Assembly: GCA_950106755.1 (NCBI GenBank) | Contig: OX467088.1 | Coordinates: 29,102,401-29,166,400 of the forward strand | Direction of reading: 5' to 3' | Source: Climacium dendroides | Lineage: Eukaryota; Streptophyta; Bryopsida; Hypnales; Climaciaceae | Length of the DNA: 64,000 nucleotides | Shown here: piece by piece, positions 55,972 through 64,000 of the stretch | Position numbering within the stretch: position 1 is the stretch's first letter | Layout of the letters: each line of letters begins with the position of its first letter | Translations under genes and position numbers: made by a program | Notes under the pieces: generated by a model | Database searches by the model: none | What the model was told of the DNA's origin: nothing | What the model saw: only the letters and a program-made list of their open reading frames with translations

Positions 55972-58900
55972 TTGCAAATCTTCGAAATAATTACGATTCA
56001 TGGAAAAATCAATTTGAAGAGGACCCTATTGATTCCCAACACACTTTCTAATTCAATGGAAACTGGTTTAAAAAAAAAAAAAATTAAAAATCATGCTCTA
56101 TTTAATAGAAACCAAACCAATAACTTATATCCGTTTGACATGCAAGCACGTCCCAAAGCATAACACACAACTTGCAAATTTCCGAAATAATTACGATTCA
56201 TGGAAACATCAAGTTGAGGAGGACACTATTGCTTCCCCACACTTTCTCATTTAATAGAAATGGGTTTTTAAAAAAAACAAATTTAAAAATCATGCTCTAT
56301 TTAATAGAAACCAAACCAATAACTTATATCCGTTTGACATGCAAGCACGTCCCAAAACATAACACACAACTTGCAAATCTTCGAAATAATTACGATTCAT
56401 GGAAAAATCAAGTTGAGGAGGACACTATTGCTTCCCCACCTTTTCTCATTTAATAGAAATGGGTTTTTAAAAAAAACAAATTTAAAAATCATGCTCTATT
56501 TAATAGAAACCAAACCAATAACTTATATCCGTTTGACATGCAAGCACGTCCCAAAACATAACACACAACTTGCAAATCTTCGAAATAATTATGATTCATG
56601 GAAAAATCAATTTGAAGAGGACCCTATTGATTCCCAACACACTTTCTAATTCAATGGAAACTGGTTTAAAAAAAAAAAAAATTAAAAATCATGCTCTATT
56701 TAATAGAAACCAAACCAATAACTTATATCCGTTTGACATGCAAGCACGTCCCAAAACATAACACACAACTTGCAAATCTTCGAAATAATTACAATTCATG
56801 GAAAAATCAATTTGAAGAGGACCCTATTGCTTCCCCACACTTTCTAATTCAATGGAAACTGGTTTAAAAACAAAAAAAATTAAAAATCATGCTCTATTTA
56901 ATAGAAACCAAACCAATAACTTATATCCGTTTGACATGCAAGCACGTCCCAAAACATAACACTTAACTTGCAAATCTTCGAAATAATTACGATTCATGGA
57001 AAAATCAAGTTGAGGAGGACACTATTGCTTCCCCACACTTTCTCATTTAATAGAAATGGGTTTTTAAAAAAAACAAATTTAAAAATCATGCTCTATTTAA
57101 TAGAAACCAAACCAATAACTTATATCCGTTTGACATGCAAGCACGTCCCAAAACATAACACACAACTTGCAAATCTTCGAAATAATTACGATTCATGGAA
57201 AAATCAATTTGAAGAGGACCCTATTGATTCCCAACACACTTTCTAATTCAATGGAAACTGGTTTAAAAAAAAAAAAAATTAAAAATCATGCTCTATTTAA
57301 TAGAAACCAAACCAATAACTTATATCCGTTTGACATGCAAGCACGTCCCAAAGCATAACACACAACTTGCAAATTTCCGAAATAATTACGATTCATGGAA
57401 ACATCAAGTTGAGGAGGACACTATTGCTTCCCCACACTTTCTCATTTAATAGAAATGGGTTTTTAAAAAAAACAAATTTAAAAATCATGCTCTATTTAAT
57501 AGAAACCAAACCAATAACTTATATCCGTTTGACATGCAAGCACGTCCCAAAACATAACACACAACTTGCAAATCTTCGAAATAATTACGATTCATGGAAA
57601 AATCAAGTTGAGGAGGACACTATTGCTTCCCCACCTTTTCTCATTTAATAGAAATGGGTTTTTAAAAAAAACAAATTTAAAAATCATGCTCTATTTAATA
57701 GAAACCAAACCAATAACTTATATCCGTTTGACATGCAAGCACGTCCCAAAACATAACACACAACTTGCAAATCTTCGAAATAATTATGATTCATGGAAAA
57801 ATCAATTTGAAGAGGACCCTATTGATTCCCAACACACTTTCTAATTCAATGGAAACTGGTTTAAAAAAAAAAAAAATTAAAAATCATGCTCTATTTAATA
57901 GAAACCAAACCAATAACTTATATCCGTTTGACATGCAAGCACGTCCCAAAACATAACACACAACTTGCAAATCTTCGAAATAATTACAATTCATGGAAAA
58001 ATCAATTTGAAGAGGACCCTATTGCTTCCCCACACTTTCTAATTCAATGGAAACTGGTTTAAAAACAAAAAAAATTAAAAATCATGCTCTATTTAATAGA
58101 AACCAAACCAATAACTTATATCCGTTTGACATGCAAGCACGTCCCAAAACATAACACTTAACTTGCAAATCTTCGAAATAATTACGATTCATGGAAAAAT
58201 CAAGTTGAGGAGGACACTATTGCTTCCCCACACTTTCTCATTTAATAGAAATGGGTTTTTAAAAAAAACAAATTTAAAAATCATGCTCTATTTAATAGAA
58301 ACCAAACCAATAACTTATATCCGTTTGACATGCAAGCACGTCCCAAAACATAACACACAACTTGCAAATCTTCGAAATAATTACGATTCATGGAAAAATC
58401 AATTTGAAGAGGACCCTATTGATTCCCAACACACTTTCTAATTCAATGGAAACTGGTTTAAAAAAAGAAAAAATTAAAAATCATGCTCTATTTAATAGAA
58501 ACCAAACCAATAACTTATATCCGTTTGACATGCAAGCACGTCCCAAAGCATAACACACAACTTGCAAATTTCCGAAATAATTACGATTCATGGAAACATC
58601 AAGTTGAGGAGGACACTATTGCTTCCCCACACTTTCTCATTTAATAGAAATGGGTTTTTAAAAAAAACAAATTTAAAAATCATGCTCTATTTAATAGAAA
58701 CCAAACCAATAACTTATATCCGTTTGACATGCAAGCACGTCCCAAAACATAACACACAACTTGCAAATCTTCGAAATAATTACGATTCATGGAAAAATCA
58801 AGTTGAGGAGGACACTATTGCTTCCCCACCTTTTCTCATTTAATAGAAATGGGTTTTTAAAAAAAACAAATTTAAAAATCATGCTCTATTTAATAGAAAC

Positions 58901-59757
58901 CAAACCAATAACTTATATCCGTTTGACATGCAAGCACGTCCCAAAACATAACACACAACTTGCAAATCTTCGAAATAATTACGATTCATGGAAAAATCAA
59001 TTTGAAGAGGACCCTATTGATTCCCAACACACTTTCTAATTCAATGGAAACTGGTTTAAAAAAAGAAAAAATTAAAAATCATGCTCTATTTAATAGAAAC
59101 CAAACCAATAACTTATATCCGTTTGACATGCAAGCACGTCCCAAAGCATAACACACAACTTGCAAATTTCCGAAATAATTACGATTCATGGAAACATCAA
59201 GTTGAGGAGGACACTATTGCTTCCCCACACTTTCTCATTTAATAGAAATGGGTTTTTAAAAAAAACAAATTTAAAAATCATGCTCTATTTAATAGAAACC
59301 AAACCAATAACTTATATCCGTTTGACATGCAAGCACGTCCCAAAACATAACACACAACTTGCAAATCTTCGAAATAATTACGATTCATGGAAAAATCAAG
59401 TTGAGGAGGACACTATTGCTTCCCCACCTTTTCTCATTTAATAGAAATGGGTTTTTAAAAAAAACAAATTTAAAAATCATGCTCTATTTAATAGAAACCA
59501 AACCAATAACTTATATCCGTTTGACATGCAAGCACGTCCCAAAACATAACACACAACTTGCAAATCTTCGAAATAATTATGATTCATGGAAAAATCAATT
59601 TGAAGAGGACCCTATTGATTCCCAACACACTTTCTAATTCAATGGAAACTGGTTTAAAAAAAAAAAAAATTAAAAATCATGCTCTATTTAATAGAAACCA
59701 AACCAATAACTTATATCCGTTTGACATGCAAGCACGTCCCAAAACATAACACACAAC

Positions 59758-62700
59758 TTGCAAATCTTCGAAATAATTACAATTCATGGAAAAATCAATT
59801 TGAAGAGGACCCTATTGCTTCCCCACACTTTCTAATTCAATGGAAACTGGTTTAAAAACAAAAAAAATTAAAAATCATGCTCTATTTAATAGAAACCAAA
59901 CCAATAACTTATATCCGTTTGACATGCAAGCACGTCCCAAAACATAACACTTAACTTGCAAATCTTCGAAATAATTACGATTCATGGAAAAATCAAGTTG
60001 AGGAGGACACTATTGCTTCCCCACACTTTCTCATTTAATAGAAATGGGTTTTTAAAAAAAACAAATTTAAAAATCATGCTCTATTTAATAGAAACCAAAC
60101 CAATAACTTATATCCGTTTGACATGCAAGCACGTCCCAAAACATAACACACAACTTGCAAATCTTCGAAATAATTACGATTCATGGAAAAATCAATTTGA
60201 AGAGGACCCTATTGATTCCCAACACACTTTCTAATTCAATGGAAACTGGTTTAAAAAAAGAAAAAATTAAAAATCATGCTCTATTTAATAGAAACCAAAC
60301 CAATAACTTATATCCGTTTGACATGCAAGCACGTCCCAAAGCATAACACACAACTTGCAAATTTCCGAAATAATTACGATTCATGGAAACATCAAGTTGA
60401 GGAGGACACTATTGCTTCCCCACACTTTCTCATTTAATAGAAATGGGTTTTTAAAAAAAACAAATTTAAAAATCATGCTCTATTTAATAGAAACCAAACC
60501 AATAACTTATATCCGTTTGACATGCAAGCACGTCCCAAAACATAACACACAACTTGCAAATCTTCGAAATAATTACGATTCATGGAAAAATCAAGTTGAG
60601 GAGGACACTATTGCTTCCCCACCTTTTCTCATTTAATAGAAATGGGTTTTTAAAAAAAACAAATTTAAAAATCATGCTCTATTTAATAGAAACCAAACCA
60701 ATAACTTATATCCGTTTGACATGCAAGCACGTCCCAAAACATAACACACAACTTGCAAATCTTCGAAATAATTACGATTCATGGAAAAATCAATTTGAAG
60801 AGGACCCTATTGATTCCCAACACACTTTCTAATTCAATGGAAACTGGTTTAAAAAAAAAAAAAATTAAAAATCATGCTCTATTTAATAGAAACCAAACCA
60901 ATAACTTATATCCGTTTGACATGCAAGCACGTCCCAAAGCATAACACACAACTTGCAAATTTCCGAAATAATTACGATTCATGGAAACATCAAGTTGAGG
61001 AGGACACTATTGCTTCCCCACACTTTCTCATTTAATAGAAATGGGTTTTTAAAAAAAACAAATTTAAAAATCATGCTCTATTTAATAGAAACCAAACCAA
61101 TAACTTATATCCGTTTGACATGCAAGCACGTCCCAAAACATAACACACAACTTGCAAATCTTCGAAATAATTACGATTCATGGAAAAATCAAGTTGAGGA
61201 GGACACTATTGCTTCCCCACCTTTTCTCATTTAATAGAAATGGGTTTTTAAAAAAAACAAATTTAAAAATCATGCTCTATTTAATAGAAACCAAACCAAT
61301 AACTTATATCCGTTTGACATGCAAGCACGTCCCAAAACATAACACACAACTTGCAAATCTTCGAAATAATTATGATTCATGGAAAAATCAATTTGAAGAG
61401 GACCCTATTGATTCCCAACACACTTTCTAATTCAATGGAAACTGGTTTAAAAAAAAAAAAAATTAAAAATCATGCTCTATTTAATAGAAACCAAACCAAT
61501 AACTTATATCCGTTTGACATGCAAGCACGTCCCAAAACATAACACACAACTTGCAAATCTTCGAAATAATTACAATTCATGGAAAAATCAATTTGAAGAG
61601 GACCCTATTGCTTCCCCACACTTTCTAATTCAATGGAAACTGGTTTAAAAACAAAAAAAATTAAAAATCATGCTCTATTTAATAGAAACCAAACCAATAA
61701 CTTATATCCGTTTGACATGCAAGCACGTCCCAAAACATAACACTTAACTTGCAAATCTTCGAAATAATTACGATTCATGGAAAAATCAAGTTGAGGAGGA
61801 CACTATTGCTTCCCCACACTTTCTCATTTAATAGAAATGGGTTTTTAAAAAAAACAAATTTAAAAATCATGCTCTATTTAATAGAAACCAAACCAATAAC
61901 TTATATCCGTTTGACATGCAAGCACGTCCCAAAACATAACACACAACTTGCAAATCTTCGAAATAATTACGATTCATGGAAAAATCAATTTGAAGAGGAC
62001 CCTATTGATTCCCAACACACTTTCTAATTCAATGGAAACTGGTTTAAAAAAAAAAAAAATTAAAAATCATGCTCTATTTAATAGAAACCAAACCAATAAC
62101 TTATATCCGTTTGACATGCAAGCACGTCCCAAAGCATAACACACAACTTGCAAATTTCCGAAATAATTACGATTCATGGAAACATCAAGTTGAGGAGGAC
62201 ACTATTGCTTCCCCACACTTTCTCATTTAATAGAAATGGGTTTTTAAAAAAAACAAATTTAAAAATCATGCTCTATTTAATAGAAACCAAACCAATAACT
62301 TATATCCGTTTGACATGCAAGCACGTCCCAAAACATAACACTTAACTTGCAAATCTTCGAAATAATTACGATTCATGGAAAAATCAAGTTGAGGAGGACA
62401 CTATTGCTTCCCCACCTTTTCTCATTTAATAGAAATGGGTTTTTAAAAAAAACAAATTTAAAAATCATGCTCTATTTAATAGAAACCAAACCAATAACTT
62501 ATATCCGTTTGACATGCAAGCACGTCCCAAAACATAACACACAACTTGCAAATCTTCGAAATAATTATGATTCATGGAAAAATCAATTTGAAGAGGACCC
62601 TATTGATTCCCAACACACTTTCTAATTCAATGGAAACTGGTTTAAAAAAAAAAAAAATTAAAAATCATGCTCTATTTAATAGAAACCAAACCAATAACTT

Positions 62701-64000
62701 ATATCCGTTTGACATGCAAGCACGTCCCAAAACATAACACACAACTTGCAAATCTTCGAAATAATTACAATTCATGGAAAAATCAATTTGAAGAGGACCC
62801 TATTGCTTCCCCACACTTTCTAATTCAATGGAAACTGGTTTAAAAACAAAAAAAATTAAAAATCATGCTCTATTTAATAGAAACCAAACCAATAACTTAT
62901 ATCCGTTTGACATGCAAGCACGTCCCAAAACATAACACTTAACTTGCAAATCTTCGAAATAATTACGATTCATGGAAAAATCAAGTTGAGGAGGACACTA
63001 TTGCTTCCCCACACTTTCTCATTTAATAGAAATGGGTTTTTAAAAAAAACAAATTTAAAAATCATGCTCTATTTAATAGAAACCAAACCAATAACTTATA
63101 TCCGTTTGACATGCAAGCACGTCCCAAAACATAACACACAACTTGCAAATCTTCGAAATAATTACGATTCATGGAAAAATCAATTTGAAGAGGACCCTAT
63201 TGATTCCCAACACACTTTCTAATTCAATGGAAACTGGTTTAAAAAAAGAAAAAATTAAAAATCATGCTCTATTTAATAGAAACCAAACCAATAACTTATA
63301 TCCGTTTGACATGCAAGCACGTCCCAAAGCATAACACACAACTTGCAAATTTCCGAAATAATTACGATTCATGGAAACATCAAGTTGAGGAGGACACTAT
63401 TGCTTCCCCACACTTTCTCATTTAATAGAAATGGGTTTTTAAAAAAAACAAATTTAAAAATCATGCTCTATTTAATAGAAACCAAACCAATAACTTATAT
63501 CCGTTTGACATGCAAGCACGTCCCAAAACATAACACACAACTTGCAAATCTTCGAAATAATTACGATTCATGGAAAAATCAAGTTGAGGAGGACACTATT
63601 GCTTCCCCACCTTTTCTCATTTAATAGAAATGGGTTTTTAAAAAAAACAAATTTAAAAATCATGCTCTATTTAATAGAAACCAAACCAATAACTTATATC
63701 CGTTTGACATGCAAGCACGTCCCAAAACATAACACACAACTTGCAAATCTTCGAAATAATTACGATTCATGGAAAAATCAATTTGAAGAGGACCCTATTG
63801 ATTCCCAACACACTTTCTAATTCAATGGAAACTGGTTTAAAAAAAGAAAAAATTAAAAATCATGCTCTATTTAATAGAAACCAAACCAATAACTTATATC
63901 CGTTTGACATGCAAGCACGTCCCAAAGCATAACACACAACTTGCAAATTTCCGAAATAATTACGATTCATGGAAACATCAAGTTGAGGAGGACACTATTG
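59758..64000 (+). repeat. 4781-bp 24-mer HOR, second copy, cut by window end
   Basis: E units at 59758, 61551 and 62746 repeat the 1793 and 1195 spacings of the previous copy. All seven N subtypes present (NG, NA, Nt; NA, Nt; NG, NG) agree with the first copy in order. One visible difference is CACTTAAC near 62340, where the first copy has CACACAAC near 57559. I compared marker by marker, not every base. The copy would end at 64538 if complete. Confidence 0.9.
63941..64000 (+). repeat. Partial S monomer at right edge
   Basis: The window ends 60 bases into an S unit (TTTCCG, GAAACATC, GAGGAGGACAC). The array therefore continues to the right. By the 4781-bp register the next units should be L, then Nt, then an E block start near 64539. 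Confidence 0.9.

Larger units (their letters stand above)
54977..59757 (+). repeat. 4781-bp 24-mer HOR (9-6-9 monomers), complete copy
   Basis: E units mark block starts at 54977, 56770 and 57965, and the next copy at 59758. The spacings are 1793, 1195 and 1793 bp. Each block is one E-H-N trimer (597 bp) followed by two, one or two S-L-N trimers (598 bp). N subtypes run NG, NA, Nt; NA, Nt; NG, NG, Nt. N followed by E always has TTATGATTC and CCCAAAACAT. N followed by S has CCCAAAGCAT. The arithmetic closes exactly (597+598+598, 597+598, 597+598+598). Confidence 0.93.
1..64000 (+). repeat. Satellite DNA array, ~199-bp monomer, ~320 head-to-tail copies
   Basis: The same unit recurs without a break from first to last base. 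The anchor ATGCTCTATTTAATAGAAAC occurs at 77 and 1263, for example, and near 63862, about every 199 bp, always on this strand. Each unit has a conserved block (ATGCTCTATT, CCAAACCAATAAC, ATATCCGTTT, CACGTCCCAAAACATAAC, TTGCAAATCTTCGAAATAAT) and a variable block ending in an A-rich run. The monomer at 55175-55373 counts 199 bp with 63 G+C. Array size, regularity and HOR structure are typical of eukaryotic centromeric or heterochromatic satellites; that location is inference. I do not recognise the family. Nothing else is embedded in the array: no gene, transposon or inverted segment. Confidence 0.98.

Noticed and set aside
1..64000. CRISPR-like regularly spaced repeats
   Set aside because: The whole ~199-bp unit is repeated; there are no short repeats separated by unique spacers, and unit length and context fit a eukaryotic satellite.
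1..64000. CACGTC as a transcription-factor site or promoter in each monomer
   Set aside because: It is a six-base match inside a high-copy repeat with no gene nearby; regulatory function cannot be supported.
1..64000. Assignment to a named plant or animal satellite family
   Set aside because: I do not recognise the monomer. The size (~199 bp) and AT-richness are shared by many unrelated satellites, so a name would be a guess; a database search of the consensus would decide.
54977..64000. Assembly duplication as the cause of the 4781-bp repeat
   Set aside because: Not excluded, but the copies differ at about 57559 versus 62340, and the same trimer words precede them in a different order, which fits real HOR structure better. 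Read depth and spanning reads would settle it.
1..64000. Telomeric repeat or rDNA spacer origin
   Set aside because: No short telomere-type repeat, rRNA gene or promoter-like unique segment is present anywhere in the window.

Overview
The whole 64-kb window is one uninterrupted head-to-tail satellite DNA array. It has a monomer of about 199 bp (range 196-200), is AT-rich (63 G+C of 199 in the monomer at 55175-55373, about 32%), and holds roughly 320 copies, all in the same orientation. The array runs off both ends: position 1 and position 64000 both fall inside a monomer. I see no gene, RNA gene, transposon, CRISPR array, inverted segment or unique-sequence island. Open reading frames of 60-164 codons occur throughout, but they are by-products of the repeat: most open only from TTG, and their lengths follow the local monomer length.

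A 64-kb, single-orientation array with multi-level higher-order repeats (HORs) points to a eukaryotic nuclear genome, in a centromeric, pericentromeric or other heterochromatic block. I do not recognise the family and cannot name the organism. Plant and animal origins are both open.

I phase monomers at the conserved TTGCAAAT. The classes, named by diagnostic bases, are: B (TTTGAAGAGGACCC, then CTAATTCAATGG); H (GTTGAGGAGGACAC, then CTCATTTAATAG); W (CTCCGAA with TTGGAGCAGG); I (H with AAATAAATTT after the A-run); M (B with AATGCAAAATGG); S (CCGAA with GAAACATC); L (H with CACCTTTTCTC); N (GATTCCCAACACAC, 2 bp longer); and E (B with TTACAATTC and an A-tract broken by C).

Layout: 1-5.3 kb, B-rich with a 2577-bp-spaced duplication and an inner 594-bp one; 4.83-9.19 kb, tandem 2179-bp duplication; 9.2-14.6 kb, mixed, with a 991-bp-spaced repeat; 14.63-20.99 kb, 1979-bp decamer seen three times; 21.09-22.1 kb, a copy of 12.77-13.9 kb displaced by 8328 bp; 22.76-25.9 kb, 1191-bp hexamers; 25.94-28.32 kb, four 595-bp W-I-M trimers; 29.11-30.31 kb, three 398-bp dimers, with related sequence repeated 1590 bp on; 32.8-40.4 kb, mixed with N-S pairs and a 3.38-kb spacing; 40.4-46.0 kb, mosaic 2188-bp 11-mers; 46.0-50.2 kb, transitional, with a 796-bp tetramer duplication; 50.19-64 kb, the most regular part.

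The right end is the highlight. It is written in two kinds of trimer, S-L-N (598 bp) and E-H-N (597 bp). Eight S-L-N trimers run from 50193 to 54976. After that E-H-N is inserted to give 9-mers (1793 bp) and 6-mers (1195 bp) in the order 9-6-9, and the 9-6-9 block is itself repeated with a period of 4781 bp (54977 to 59758, then to the window end). That is a three-tier hierarchy of monomer, trimer, 6/9-mer and 24-mer. The window as a whole reads as a series of successive local amplifications, each using a different subset of monomer classes.
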